Shown here in pieces: positions 1-8,628 of a DNA stretch of 24,429 nt. Every line of letters begins with the position of its first letter. Position 1 is the first letter of the stretch. This DNA is from JANYJA01 sp038229055 (GTDB lineage Bacteria > Acidobacteriota > Terriglobia > Bryobacterales > Bryobacteraceae), in NCBI GenBank assembly GCA_038229055.1, contig JBBROU010000079.1, positions 1 to 24,429 of the forward strand, written 5' to 3'. Under the pieces are notes generated by a model, which was not told where the DNA came from, did no database searches, and saw nothing but the letters and a program-made list of their open reading frames with translations. The position numbers and the translations under genes are program-made.

Positions 1-1
1 A

Positions 2-199
2 ATTCGGTTTGCCACCCACGGACACCCGTTCGATCTCATGCGCGATTCCGTCTCGCACAGCGATCTGGTGAAGGCGATCGCGGCGAAGGACCCGGAAGCC
101 GCGCGAAACGCCTTTCTTTCTGCCCTGGATGAGTGGCTCACAAGCACACGAGATCACGTGTATGAAACTGTGCCAAATGCGAAAGTCGTCGCGATCTAA
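2..199 (+). CDS. GntR/FadR-family transcriptional regulator, C-terminal fragment (FCD domain)
   Basis: The frame is open from base 2 to a TAA at 197-199, giving the last 65 residues of a protein that starts outside the window. The segment HSDLVKAIAAKDPEAARNAF, followed by an L-x-x-x-L-x-x-W helix, matches the final helices of the FCD ligand-binding domain of FadR-type GntR regulators, where a conserved His (here in SVSHSDLV) contributes to a metal/ligand site and A-I-x-x-x-D-P-E-A-A-R-x-A is the family signature. Such regulators bind sugar acids, organic acids or acyl-CoA and usually repress neighbouring genes. It lies 87 bases upstream of receptor 1 on the same strand and is a candidate controller of the near-palindromes at 248-263 and 24070-24108. 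The DNA-binding half is not in the window, so the family call rests on the C-terminus alone. Confidence 0.75.
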   Translation: MRFATHGHPFDLMRDSVSHSDLVKAIAAKDPEAARNAFLSALDEWLTSTRDHVYETVPNAKVVAI

Positions 200-247
200 A
201 ACCCACCGCCCGGTTGAATGCTTGACACATGCTTCCGCAATGTGAAA

Positions 248-263
248 CGATAATCGATCATCG
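248..263. promoter_or_regulatory. Near-palindromic candidate operator upstream of receptor 1
   Basis: The 16-mer CGATAATCGATCATCG is a palindrome except for one base pair position in each arm. It differs at only two positions from the 16-mer at 24070-24085 upstream of receptor 2. It overlaps the -10-like hexamer, the position expected for a repressor site. The adjacent GntR/FadR-type regulator is an obvious candidate ligand-responsive binder, but that link is inference. Confidence 0.45.
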
Positions 264-273
264 CTGATTTGTT

Positions 274-280
274 AGGGAGG
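274..280 (+). promoter_or_regulatory. Ribosome binding site that fixes the receptor 1 start
   Basis: AGGGAGG ends six bases before the ATG at 287. It overlaps the codons that would follow an upstream in-frame TTG at 269, so the ATG at 287 is the likely start. The resulting protein begins with a clean signal peptide. Confidence 0.75.
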
Positions 281-286
281 CGCGGA

Positions 287-3200
287 ATGAAACACTCATC
301 GTTTGTACATTGGCTATTCGCGGCGTTAGTGACTTGCCTTTTGAGCACAGGCCCGGCATTCGCCCAAGGAAATCTCGGCGCTCTCAACGGGACGGTTACC
401 GATTCCAGCGGAGCCAATATCCCGAATGTCGCCGTGACCGTGGTCAATACTGCGACCGGCGCGGTTACCAAGGCGGCATCCAATCAATCGGGCGACTATC
501 TCGTCCAGTCGCTGATTCCCGGGACGTACCGCATTGAAGCGGAGAAAACCGGCTTCCGGAAGACTGTAGTTGAAAACGTCGGTGTCCAGACCGCCACAAC
601 CGGCACCGTAGATCTCAAGATGGATCTCGGCAACGTGACGGAATCAGTCACGGTGAATTCGGGCAACCTGGAACTGCAGACGGTGAACGCGGAGATCGGC
701 ACTGCCGTTGAGACTAAGGCCATTCTCGACTTGCCGATTTCGCTCGGCGGAGCGGCGCAGACCGGCGGCTCAGGCCGCCGCCAAATCGAAAATTTCCTGT
801 TTCTTACACCAGGGGTCACCGGCAATCAGTGGAACAAATCCATCAACGGCGCTCCCGCTTTCAGCAGCGAAGTGCTGATCGACGGCGAAGACATGCAGAA
901 CATCGGCGCTCCGGGCTTTATTGCCGATTCTTCCCCGCCTTACGAAGCGATCAGCGAGTTTAAGGTTCAGAATACTTTGTACCCGGCCGAATACGGCATG
1001 GGCTACGGCGTCGAAAACTTCACCATGCGATCGGGGACTAACCAGTTCCATGGCGACTTATTTGAGCTGCTTCGAAATGACAAGCTGGACGCACGTGGAT
1101 TCTTCAATGATTCTAAACCGCCGCTGCGGCAAAATGAATATGGCGGAACTGTTGGGGGACCCGTGATTCTGCCGTTCTATAACGGCAAGGACAAGACGCA
1201 CTTCTTCTTCGCTTATTCCGGGTTCAAGCTTCGGGGCGGACTCCCGCAAGGGAATCTGGTCTCAGTCCCTACCGCAAAAGAGAAGGCTGGCGACTTTTCC
1301 GACTATCCATACCCGATTTTTGACCCCGCCACCACCCGTTCCGACGGCAACGGAAGCTTTGTGCGGGATCCATTTCCCGGCAATATCATTCCTCCCAACC
1401 GGCTGAGCCAAGTGGCGCAGCGCCTCGCCGCTCTGATTCCAAATCCGGACAGGGCCGGGTTCGCCGATAACTACGTCAATCGCTCCAGCCAGCCGGCCGA
1501 CGACAATGACTTCAGCCTCAAGATAGATCACCAGCTTACCCCCAATCAGCAACTGACAGGCAGCCTCTGGTACGCCAACGCCAACATCGTCGTAAACGGT
1601 CCGATAGCCGGCCCATTGAATCCCGGCTACCAGCAAACACCTTCCATCGGGGGCGGCCTGAGACTCAACCACGTGTATACCATCACCCCTAACCTGGTGA
1701 ACCATTTTGGCTTTGGTTACACGCCCGTCAGCCCGACGTGGACTTACTGGAAGGTCGACAAGCGCCAAGGCAACCAGGTACTCAAGATTCCCGGCATTCC
1801 AGCAAACGCGAACGGATATCCCGAATTCTATTTCGATAATCCGGGCTACAATTCGCTGGGCAACTCCCAGGAGAATGGTTTCGATCCGCAGAAATTCATC
1901 AACACTGTTTTCAACGAAGATCTTAGCTGGATTGTCGGTAGGCAGACCTTGAAGTTCGGAGGACAATTCCGCTACCGTTCGATGGATGTCGCCGATCTGG
2001 ACAATCGCGCCGGACTGTTTTACGTCACCTCGCTCGCAACCTCTCAGCCCAACGACCCCAATTTCGCCAACTGGGGAAATTCCTTCGCGAGTCTGATGTT
2101 AGGGCAGATCGATTCGTCGACGCGCCAGCAGCCGGCTCCTCGACAACTTTTCTACGATTCGATGTGGAGTATGTATGTCGATGACAACATCAAAGTCAGC
2201 AAACGCCTTACCCTCAGCCTGGGCCTGCGTTATGAGCTTCCCAACTATGTCGTTGAGAAGCACGGGATCACCTCCGTGCTGGATTTGGCGCGGCCGAATC
2301 CAGGAGCGGGAAATATCCTCGGGGCTCTGAAATTTCTTGGCAGTGGCCCCGGCCGCGCTGGCACGAATAATATTTTCGGCAGTTATCATAAGGCCTTCTC
2401 ACCCAGACTCGGCCTGACGTATGCCCTGAACTCAAAAACTGTGATTCGCGCCGGATATGGCATGTTCCGTCTCTATCCCAACTATGGCCGCATGAACAGC
2501 GGAATTTTTTGGAACTCTGGTTTTGGAGCTACGCTCAACGTGGCTTCTACAAATTCTGGAATCACGCCGGCTTTCAATCTTGACCAGGGATTCCCCCTTC
2601 CCGATCAGAATCTTCCAAACTTCGATCCATCGCAGAACAACAACGGATCGGCCACCTATGTAAATTCCAACGCAAACCGTCCGGCTCGCATGCAGAGCTG
2701 GACCTTCGATATTCAACGCACGCTGCCCTTCAGCGTTCTTTTGGATGCCGCTTACGTAGGCTCCCGGACCACCGGCCTCCCCACTGGCCTCGAGAACATC
2801 AATCAGGTCAATCCGAAGTATTTGGCGCTGCGTGGCACTCTGCGGGCAGACATCACTTCGCCTGAAGCCGCGGCGGCAGGGATCTCCGCGCCATATCCCG
2901 GCTTCACGGGTTCCGTCGCTCAGGCGCTCCGGCCTTATCCGCAGTACACCACGATCTGGGATCAATTCCAGCCCACCGGATTCACCAACTACAACGCCTT
3001 GCAAGCGAAGCTGCAGAAGAATCTTTCGAACGGCCTTTCGTTCCTTGCAAGCTACACGTTTTCCAAAAACATCGGAATCCAAGGCAGCGATTCTTTCGGC
3101 GATATATTTGGCGGCGGCGGTGCCGCTCCGATCGACACTTACAATCGCAAGTTGGAGAAAGCGCTCTTAGGCATCGACCAGACTCACGTGCTCGTCCTCT

Positions 3201-3745
3201 CATGGAACCTGGAACTTCCCTTCGGTAAGGGCAAGAGATTTGGGAGCGGCGTGAACCCATTTGTGAACAGCGTGCTCGGCGGCTGGCAGATCAACTCGAT
3301 CGAGCGCTATCAGTCCGGAAATCCGATTGGCGTTGGCGGCGGCGGAAACATTCCTCTATTTGGCAACGGCAACCGGCCTAACTGGATTTCGAACAATGTC
3401 CGCTCTAATGTTTCGATGAGTAATTTCGATCCCGCCAAGGATAGATACCTGAATATCAGCGCGTTTAGTCAGCCGGCGCCGTACACATTCGGGAACGCGC
3501 CGAAGAGGCTTCCCAACGTGCGCGCCCCCGCGTTCTACAACGAAGACTTTTCCGTTTTTAAGAAGTTCCCGCTATTTGGCGAAAGCCGGTCGCTCGAATT
3601 TCGCGGCGAGTTCTTTAACGTTTTCAATCGAGTCGTATTCGGTCGCCCCAGCGCGAACGTCAACAATCCCAGCCGGTTCGGTTTTATCAGCAGCCAGGCC
3701 AACGAGCCTCGCGTCATCCAGCTTGCGGTCAAGCTGTTGTTTTAA
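287..3745 (+). CDS. TonB-dependent receptor, Oar type, with N-terminal carboxypeptidase-regulatory domain (receptor 1)
   Basis: The protein has 1152 residues from the ATG at 287. Residues 1-26 form a signal peptide (charged start, hydrophobic core, A-F-A before Q27). Residues about 32-115 are a carboxypeptidase-regulatory-like beta-sandwich (G-T-V-T-D-x-x-G-A-x-I-P-x-x, then G-D-Y-L-V and G-T-Y-R-I-E-A). A plug domain follows, with V-L-I-D-G-E-D at about 196-202 and R-S-G-T-N-Q-F-H-G near 250. The rest is a large beta-barrel rich in aromatic and Asn/Gly residues, ending in K-L-L-F with the terminal Phe typical of outer-membrane barrels. Oar-type receptors are assumed to take up large or scarce ligands with energy from TonB-ExbBD; no substrate can be read here. 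The gene stands alone downstream of a GntR/FadR regulator and converges on the minus-strand cluster. An in-frame TTG at 269 is a possible but unlikely earlier start. Confidence 0.93.
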   Translation: MKHSSFVHWLFAALVTCLLSTGPAFAQGNLGALNGTVTDSSGANIPNVAVTVVNTATGAVTKAASNQSGDYLVQSLIPGTYRIEAEKTGFRKTVVENVGVQTATTGTVDLKMDLGNVTESVTVNSGNLELQTVNAEIGTAVETKAILDLPISLGGAAQTGGSGRRQIENFLFLTPGVTGNQWNKSINGAPAFSSEVLIDGEDMQNIGAPGFIADSSPPYEAISEFKVQNTLYPAEYGMGYGVENFTMRSGTNQFHGDLFELLRNDKLDARGFFNDSKPPLRQNEYGGTVGGPVILPFYNGKDKTHFFFAYSGFKLRGGLPQGNLVSVPTAKEKAGDFSDYPYPIFDPATTRSDGNGSFVRDPFPGNIIPPNRLSQVAQRLAALIPNPDRAGFADNYVNRSSQPADDNDFSLKIDHQLTPNQQLTGSLWYANANIVVNGPIAGPLNPGYQQTPSIGGGLRLNHVYTITPNLVNHFGFGYTPVSPTWTYWKVDKRQGNQVLKIPGIPANANGYPEFYFDNPGYNSLGNSQENGFDPQKFINTVFNEDLSWIVGRQTLKFGGQFRYRSMDVADLDNRAGLFYVTSLATSQPNDPNFANWGNSFASLMLGQIDSSTRQQPAPRQLFYDSMWSMYVDDNIKVSKRLTLSLGLRYELPNYVVEKHGITSVLDLARPNPGAGNILGALKFLGSGPGRAGTNNIFGSYHKAFSPRLGLTYALNSKTVIRAGYGMFRLYPNYGRMNSGIFWNSGFGATLNVASTNSGITPAFNLDQGFPLPDQNLPNFDPSQNNNGSATYVNSNANRPARMQSWTFDIQRTLPFSVLLDAAYVGSRTTGLPTGLENINQVNPKYLALRGTLRADITSPEAAAAGISAPYPGFTGSVAQALRPYPQYTTIWDQFQPTGFTNYNALQAKLQKNLSNGLSFLASYTFSKNIGIQGSDSFGDIFGGGGAAPIDTYNRKLEKALLGIDQTHVLVLSWNLELPFGKGKRFGSGVNPFVNSVLGGWQINSIERYQSGNPIGVGGGGNIPLFGNGNRPNWISNNVRSNVSMSNFDPAKDRYLNISAFSQPAPYTFGNAPKRLPNVRAPAFYNEDFSVFKKFPLFGESRSLEFRGEFFNVFNRVVFGRPSANVNNPSRFGFISSQANEPRVIQLAVKLLF
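3719..3743 (+). terminator. Terminator-like hairpin over the receptor 1 stop codon
   Basis: CAGCTTG at 3719-3725 pairs with CAAGCTG at 3730-3736 around a 4-base loop and is followed directly by TTGTTTT at 3737-3743. This is the form of an intrinsic terminator for the plus strand and overlaps the last codons of the receptor. The stem is short (7 bp), so efficiency is uncertain. Confidence 0.5.
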
Positions 3746-3748
3746 GTT

Positions 3749-4411
3749 TCAGAAACGGCCATAACTACGGTATGCCTCGAGGGGGTGCACTCCCTCGAGG
3801 ATCCGTTTTCGAACGATATCCTCGGTGCGAACGACCTCCTCGGCTTTCGCGATCACCTGTTCAGCTATCGCCGCAGGAATCGTAACCACTCCATCGCGGT
3901 CTCCTAAAATGTAGTCGCCCGGCAGAATGTCGACCACGCCGATCTTGATCGGCACGTTATACGCGGTGAGCTTCCAGCGGCCAACGATGTCTTGCGGTGT
4001 GCGGTAGCGGGCAAACACGGGCATTCCAAGTTTAAGGATGTAATCGATGTCGCGAATTCCGCCGTCCAGGACTACCCCGCGCCCGCCGCGGTACTTCGCA
4101 GTCTCGCATGACAACTCGCCGAAATGAGCGATCGACCGATCGTTTGGCTGGGACACCACGATGTCGCCATCCTGGATTGCGCCGAGCATTTCGAGGAACG
4201 GCAGAAAGTATTCATCGCGCGTGAGGCCGGACGCCGGCTCACCCACTACAGTTAGAGCGCGGCCCGCCAGCGTTTGTCCCGGCTCGATTGATTGGATTTC
4301 ATGAGGCAGGACCTGATGAGGATAGCCGAGCTCGTCGAGGATGTCGCTGATCGCGCCAGTATAGGGAACGGCCGCAAGCCGATCGATCAGCGTGTCTCGT
4401 GTGTCGCTCAT
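3749..4411 (-). CDS. RraA-family protein (HMG/CHA aldolase-like or oxaloacetate decarboxylase-like)
   Basis: This 220-residue cytoplasmic protein has the full RraA fold signature: G-R-A-L-T-V near 50, an A-H-F-G-E-L stretch at 95-100, G-V-V-L-D-G-G-I-R-D at 112-121 and G-D-R-D-G-V-V-T-I-P at 170-179. Arg120-Asp121 correspond to the Arg-Asp pair that binds substrate and metal in 4-hydroxy-4-methyl-2-oxoglutarate aldolases. Family members cleave HMG/oxaloacetate-type acids, while true RraA inhibits RNase E; the intact Arg-Asp pair favours an enzyme. It is last in the minus-strand cluster, 17 bases after the DUF1501 gene, and its stop lies 3 bases from the receptor 1 stop. Upstream of the ATG is only a purine stretch (AAAAAGAA), so coupling to the preceding gene is likely. 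The exact substrate is not determinable. Confidence 0.85.
   Translation of the reverse strand: MSDTRDTLIDRLAAVPYTGAISDILDELGYPHQVLPHEIQSIEPGQTLAGRALTVVGEPASGLTRDEYFLPFLEMLGAIQDGDIVVSQPNDRSIAHFGELSCETAKYRGGRGVVLDGGIRDIDYILKLGMPVFARYRTPQDIVGRWKLTAYNVPIKIGVVDILPGDYILGDRDGVVTIPAAIAEQVIAKAEEVVRTEDIVRKRILEGVHPLEAYRSYGRF
3775..3800. terminator. Second hairpin at the receptor 1 / rraA-like convergence
   Basis: CCTCGAGGG at 3775-3783 pairs perfectly with CCCTCGAGG at 3792-3800 around an 8-base loop, followed on the plus strand by a weak T run (GTTTTC from about 3804). It lies inside the coding end of the RraA-like gene, where it encodes L-E-G-V-H-P-L-E-A. It could back up receptor 1 termination, or could simply reflect the conserved peptide. 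Confidence 0.3.
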
Positions 4412-4428
4412 TTCTTTTTGTCAGCGGT

Positions 4429-5835
4429 CTAAGCGAGAAGCTCATTCACGATTCGCGCGGGAATCTGATCGGTGATTCGTTCCTTCAAGCCTTGCCGTTC
4501 ATACACCAGGTCGCGGTAGTTCATGCCCAGTAAGTGCAGCAACGTAGCATGAAAATCGTGGACGCTTACGCGATTCTCCACCGCCTTGTGGCCGATTTCA
4601 TCCGTGGCGCCATGCACGTAACCGCGCTTCACGCCGCCGCCCGCCATCCACATGCTGAAACCCGCGGGACCATGATCGCGGCCGGCAGTTCCCTGCCCTG
4701 GTCGTGTTTGAGAAATCGGCATACGCCCGAACTCGCCGCCCCAGATCACCAGTGTGCTGTCGAGCAGCCCTCGTTGCTTCAGGTCTTTCAACAGCGCCGC
4801 CGCGGGCTGATCCGTTTTGCCGCAACTGTAACGCAAACTCTTTTCCAGGTCGGAATGCGCATCCCAGATCTGATACTCAATAAAGATCTGCACGTAGCGG
4901 ACACCGCGTTCGATCAAACGCCGCGCCATTAAGCAGCGCCTTCCATAAGAAGCGGTGGCATCCTGATTCAAGCCGTACATCTCTTTGGTCGCTTCGCTTT
5001 CCTGAGATAGGTCGAGAGCGTCGGTAGCGGTCATCTGCATGCGGGCAGCAAGTTCGTACGAGGCCAATCGCGCGTCGAGATCCGGATTGCCTGGGCGAGC
5101 CTGTCGGTGCGCGTCGTCGATCCGGTGCAACAGCGAACGCTGCGCCTCCACCAACGGAGATTCCAGCTCTTCGCTCGGTTTCAGATTCAGCAGCGGCGGA
5201 CCTTCCGACCTGAATCGCGTTCCCTGATAAATTGGCGGCAAATATCCCGATTGCCAGTTCTGGATGCCGTTCACGGGCAGCTTCTTGGGATCGTCAAGCA
5301 CCACATATGCGGGCAGATTCTGATTCTCGCTGCCTAATCCGTACACCACCCAAGAACCGAGCGAAGGACGGCCCGGCAGCGTGCGGCCGCTGTGCATCAG
5401 ATAAAGCGACGGCTCGTGATTGAAATGTTCCCCGAACATCGAGCGAATCAGGCAGATGTCGTCGGCGCAGGTCGCCAGATGCGGCAGCAGCTCCGACAGC
5501 TCGATTCCGGACCCGCCATGTTTCGAAAACTTGAACGACGACGGCAGCATAGTGCCGATCTGGTCGGCGAATTCGATCTGGTTCACGATATCGCGGCTGG
5601 GAGCCGTACCCGCGAACTTTTCTAAAGTCGGCTTGTGATCGAAGAGATCGACCTGACTCGGGCCGCCGTTTTGAAAGAGCTGGATGACCGACTTGGCTTT
5701 CGGCGGAAAATTCGGAGCCTTGGCTTTCAGGTCGTAGGCGCCGAACATGTCGCGCGCGAACAAATTGGCCAGCGCGGCTCCCTGGAGTCCACTGGCGAAA
5801 CGGCTGAACAAATCTCGTCGAGTCATTCGAGTCAT
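4429..5835 (-). CDS. DUF1501 protein B, Tat-type export signal
   Basis: The 468-residue protein starts with T-R-R-D-L-F-S-R and a following hydrophobic stretch, a twin-arginine-like leader seen in many DUF1501 proteins. DUF1501 belongs to the alkaline phosphatase/sulfatase superfamily. Visible landmarks are G-G-P-S-Q-V-D-L-F-D at 57-66, W-D-A-H at 324-327, G-G-E-F-G-R at 366-371, G-R-D-H-G-P at 385-390 and V-H-D-F-H-A-T-L-L-H-L-L-G at 425-437. The Asp/His residues of these motifs sit where metal ligands occur in the superfamily; no reaction is established for the family. The gene follows the cytochrome/DUF1549 gene by 6 bases, the standard pairing of these two families. No Shine-Dalgarno is evident before either Met1 or Met4, so start choice is uncertain by three codons. 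Confidence 0.88.
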   Translation of the reverse strand: MTRMTRRDLFSRFASGLQGAALANLFARDMFGAYDLKAKAPNFPPKAKSVIQLFQNGGPSQVDLFDHKPTLEKFAGTAPSRDIVNQIEFADQIGTMLPSSFKFSKHGGSGIELSELLPHLATCADDICLIRSMFGEHFNHEPSLYLMHSGRTLPGRPSLGSWVVYGLGSENQNLPAYVVLDDPKKLPVNGIQNWQSGYLPPIYQGTRFRSEGPPLLNLKPSEELESPLVEAQRSLLHRIDDAHRQARPGNPDLDARLASYELAARMQMTATDALDLSQESEATKEMYGLNQDATASYGRRCLMARRLIERGVRYVQIFIEYQIWDAHSDLEKSLRYSCGKTDQPAAALLKDLKQRGLLDSTLVIWGGEFGRMPISQTRPGQGTAGRDHGPAGFSMWMAGGGVKRGYVHGATDEIGHKAVENRVSVHDFHATLLHLLGMNYRDLVYERQGLKERITDQIPARIVNELLA

Positions 5836-5841
5836 ATGATT

Positions 5842-8628
5842 TCAATCGATGTAGGTGAATTCCGCGGAACTGAGCAGCGAGCGGCAGAGATCGGAGAGCG
5901 CAAACCAGCGAGACTCGGTGGCTCGCGGCGCATCCATCTTTTCCGACTTGAGATGATCCTGCCAAAGATTTGCCAGCCGGTCGATATCGGCGAGAGCCTG
6001 TTTGATTTCGAGGGGCGAAGCCGGCCTTCCGAGCGCCTGTAGATACGCCCGGCCAACCTGCTTCGCGGGATCGGCGGGAAACTCGTCGATCAAGCGCCCG
6101 GCGAAGTAGCGCGCACGGTCGCGCAAACCGTCGCTGTTGGTCAGCTCGAGCGCCTGCGGGGCGACTGTTGAATACGCGCGCTCGATGCAGTTCGGCGACA
6201 TGGGAGGCAAATCGAACGCCTCAAGCAAAGTCAGCGGAGTGGTACGGCGCTGGAGTACGTAGATGCTGCGGCGAAACCCTTCCTTGTTAGAGCCCACGGC
6301 CACCACTTCGCCCGCAGGTTTCGTTTCGACCGCCACCGGAGGACCGAACGCTTTCGGATTCAAGTCTTCGGTGACGCTCAAGATCGAGTCGTGAATCTGC
6401 TCGGCATCCATACGGCGCAGCGGCATGCGCGAGAGCAGCGCGTTCTCGGGATCGAGTTTTTCCAAATCCGGCGTAATGACCGAGCTTTGCCGGTAGGCTG
6501 CGGACGTCACCATCAGGCGCTGCATCGATTTGATGCTCCAATCGTTCTTCACGAACTCCGTCGCCAGCCAATCGAGCAATTCCGGATGCGAAGGCGCCGA
6601 ACCCAGTCGGCCGAAATTGGATGGGCTCGCGACAATGCCCCTTCCGAAATGATGCATCCACATGCGATTCACAAAGACGCGCGTGGTCAACGGATGGTTG
6701 GGCTGCGTCAGCCAGCGCGCCAGAGCGAGGCGGCGGCCGCTGGAATCGGGAAACGGCGGCGCGGGTTCATACGGCTTCAGTCCCACACTAAGCACGGTGG
6801 GTACTCCGGGCTGCACGGCCTCGCCAAGTTGTTGGGCCTCCCCACGTCGCAGCAAATACGATTGCGATGGCTCACCGCCCATTTCGTACAGGGCGCGGAT
6901 TTGCGGCTTATCCACAAGCTTCTTTTTCGTCTGCGCGATATTTTCACGCAAGTCCGCTGTCTCCATGCGGAATTCCGGATACTTCTCGATGAGATCTTCT
7001 TCCTTGATTACGATCGTTTTGTCGGTCGATGCGGCCAGAAACTTCTCGCGATAAGGCTTGGCCTTAAGTTCGAGTTCTGCCTTCAATTTCGCGATCTCCG
7101 CCTCAAGCGGCGCATTGTGCGCGGCCGCTTCCTTTCGCTCGCCTTCCGGCGCGTAATCGAGGTAACGCTCCGTAGGCTTCACCCAGTCGTATGGGTCGTA
7201 AGCGGATTGCAGAATCGCGCTCAGACGGTAGTAGTCGCGCTGCGGAATCGGATCGTACTTGTGGTTGTGGCAACGGGCGCATCCCACCGTCAACCCGAGC
7301 ACCGAAGAACTGATGACCTGCAATTCATCCGAGATCACGTCCATCCGTTCGACTAGAGATCCGTTGCTCGGCGAGTAGGTGCCGTCGGGAGTCATCCGAA
7401 GGAAGCCCGTGGCGATCAACTTTTCCATCAAGTCGGGTGTAAGTTGCTTGGCATGGCGATAGTCGACCAGTTCGTCGCCGGCGATCTGTTCGGTGAGGAA
7501 CTGATTAAAAGGCTTGTCCTGATTGAAGGCGCGAATTACATAGTCCCGGTACCGCCAGGCGTTGCCGCGGACCAGGTCCTCGTCGATAATCCCTTCAGAA
7601 TCCGAATAGCCTGCGGCATCCAGCCAGAACTTTCCCCATCGCTCACCGTAGCGAGGCGATTCGAGCAGACGGTCGACTAACCGCTCGTATGCGTCTGGAC
7701 GCCGGTCTTTGCTGTAAGCGTCGACATCGGCGGGAGCGGGTGGCAAGCCGGTGAGATCGAGATACACCCGTCGAAGCAACGTCAGCTTTGCGGCGGGCGT
7801 ATTAAAGGCCAGGTTCTTCGATTCGAGTTTCTGGAGCAAAAATGCGTCGATGGGATTCCGAACATCGGAGGCGTGCCGTGGCGCTGGCACGGAAGGACGC
7901 ACCGGCGGCTGAAACGCCCAAAACTGGCGGTCTTTTTCGGTGACTAAACGATTTGAATTGGCTTCGTTTGGCAGGCTCTGGACCGCCGGAGCCCCTGCTG
8001 AGATCCATTTCCGAATCGTCTCCACTTCGGCGGTAGTGGGCGGACGGACCGCGTTTTCAACCAACAGCTTGGGCGGCGGCATCTGCCCGCTGGCAATCTT
8101 TTGGTACACGGGGCTCGCGTCGGGCTTGCCGGGGACGATCGCCGGTCCCGACTTGCCACCTTTCAGCCGGCTCGCTTGCGTGCGTAGGTCGAGACCGCCC
8201 TCTTGCTTGCGTTTGCCGTGGCACACCACGCAGCGCATTTGAAAAATCGGCAGGACGTCGGCTTCCGTAACTTGCACGGCTGGCGTCAGGTGATCGACCC
8301 AGTTCCGCAGAACGCTTATCTGGTCGTCGGTCAATTTATCACCAACCGGCGGCATGGATTTCGAGACCACCTTCTCGATCAAGAGACTGTGTTCGGAGTT
8401 GCCCGCTTGGATCGCTGGGCCTGTTTTACCGCCGCGCAGAATTGAGGATTCCGTCCGCAGGTCCAGGTTGGCTTGGCCTTTTTCCGAGTGGCAAGGCAGG
8501 CATTTTTTCTGAAGCAGCGGAGCCACGTCGGTGTCGAAGGGTGTCGCCGCGGAAACAGCCATCCACGGGAAAAGAGCCGCGATGGCGAACAGAAGAACTT
8601 TTGTCACCGTCATCTGGATCGCACACAT
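5842..8628 (-). CDS. Exported protein with two PSCyt1 cytochrome domains, DUF1549 and DUF1553 (protein B)
   Basis: The 928-residue protein has an N-terminal hydrophobic signal (VLLFAIAALFPWMAVSAA). Two planctomycete-type cytochrome c (PSCyt1) domains follow: C43-L-P-C-H47 with S-M-P-P (Met92) as likely distal ligand, and C133-V-V-C-H137 with Q-M-P-P (Met183). DUF1549 spans about 258-465 and contains a third C-x-x-C-H (C450-A-R-C-H454). A charged helical, probably coiled-coil segment at about 500-575 links to DUF1553 (about 628-890; R-V-F-V-N-R-M-W-M-H-H-F-G-R-G). The architecture predicts a periplasmic or surface haem protein, but its reaction is unknown. It directly precedes its usual partner, a DUF1501 gene. 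Met6 is an alternative start; neither has a strong ribosome site. The upstream gap of 56 bases is the second largest in the cluster. Confidence 0.9.
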   Translation of the reverse strand: MCAIQMTVTKVLLFAIAALFPWMAVSAATPFDTDVAPLLQKKCLPCHSEKGQANLDLRTESSILRGGKTGPAIQAGNSEHSLLIEKVVSKSMPPVGDKLTDDQISVLRNWVDHLTPAVQVTEADVLPIFQMRCVVCHGKRKQEGGLDLRTQASRLKGGKSGPAIVPGKPDASPVYQKIASGQMPPPKLLVENAVRPPTTAEVETIRKWISAGAPAVQSLPNEANSNRLVTEKDRQFWAFQPPVRPSVPAPRHASDVRNPIDAFLLQKLESKNLAFNTPAAKLTLLRRVYLDLTGLPPAPADVDAYSKDRRPDAYERLVDRLLESPRYGERWGKFWLDAAGYSDSEGIIDEDLVRGNAWRYRDYVIRAFNQDKPFNQFLTEQIAGDELVDYRHAKQLTPDLMEKLIATGFLRMTPDGTYSPSNGSLVERMDVISDELQVISSSVLGLTVGCARCHNHKYDPIPQRDYYRLSAILQSAYDPYDWVKPTERYLDYAPEGERKEAAAHNAPLEAEIAKLKAELELKAKPYREKFLAASTDKTIVIKEEDLIEKYPEFRMETADLRENIAQTKKKLVDKPQIRALYEMGGEPSQSYLLRRGEAQQLGEAVQPGVPTVLSVGLKPYEPAPPFPDSSGRRLALARWLTQPNHPLTTRVFVNRMWMHHFGRGIVASPSNFGRLGSAPSHPELLDWLATEFVKNDWSIKSMQRLMVTSAAYRQSSVITPDLEKLDPENALLSRMPLRRMDAEQIHDSILSVTEDLNPKAFGPPVAVETKPAGEVVAVGSNKEGFRRSIYVLQRRTTPLTLLEAFDLPPMSPNCIERAYSTVAPQALELTNSDGLRDRARYFAGRLIDEFPADPAKQVGRAYLQALGRPASPLEIKQALADIDRLANLWQDHLKSEKMDAPRATESRWFALSDLCRSLLSSAEFTYID

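Larger units (their letters stand above)
200..286 (+). promoter_or_regulatory. Promoter/leader region of receptor 1
   Basis: This 87-base gap separates the regulator stop from the receptor-1 ATG. A perfect -35 hexamer TTGACA lies at 222-227 and a -10-like GATAAT at 249-254. Their spacing is 21 bases, longer than the usual 17, so either the promoter is weak and factor-dependent or one hexamer is fortuitous. The GATAAT is embedded in the near-palindrome at 248-263. The same TTGACA...GATAATCGA arrangement recurs, with ideal 17-base spacing, upstream of receptor 2. Confidence 0.45.

Noticed and set aside
269..286. TTG start for receptor 1
   Set aside because: The Shine-Dalgarno AGGGAGG at 274-280 would lie inside the coding sequence, and it is correctly placed for the ATG at 287.
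1262..1966. Minus-strand open frame (234 codons) opposite receptor 1
   Set aside because: Antisense shadow of the receptor barrel region; no motif and no signal.
6391..7356. Long plus-strand open frame (321 codons) opposite cytochrome protein B
   Set aside because: It lies wholly antisense to a gene with clear domains; its translation is Arg/His/Leu-rich without family motifs, as expected from the opposite strand of GC-rich coding DNA.
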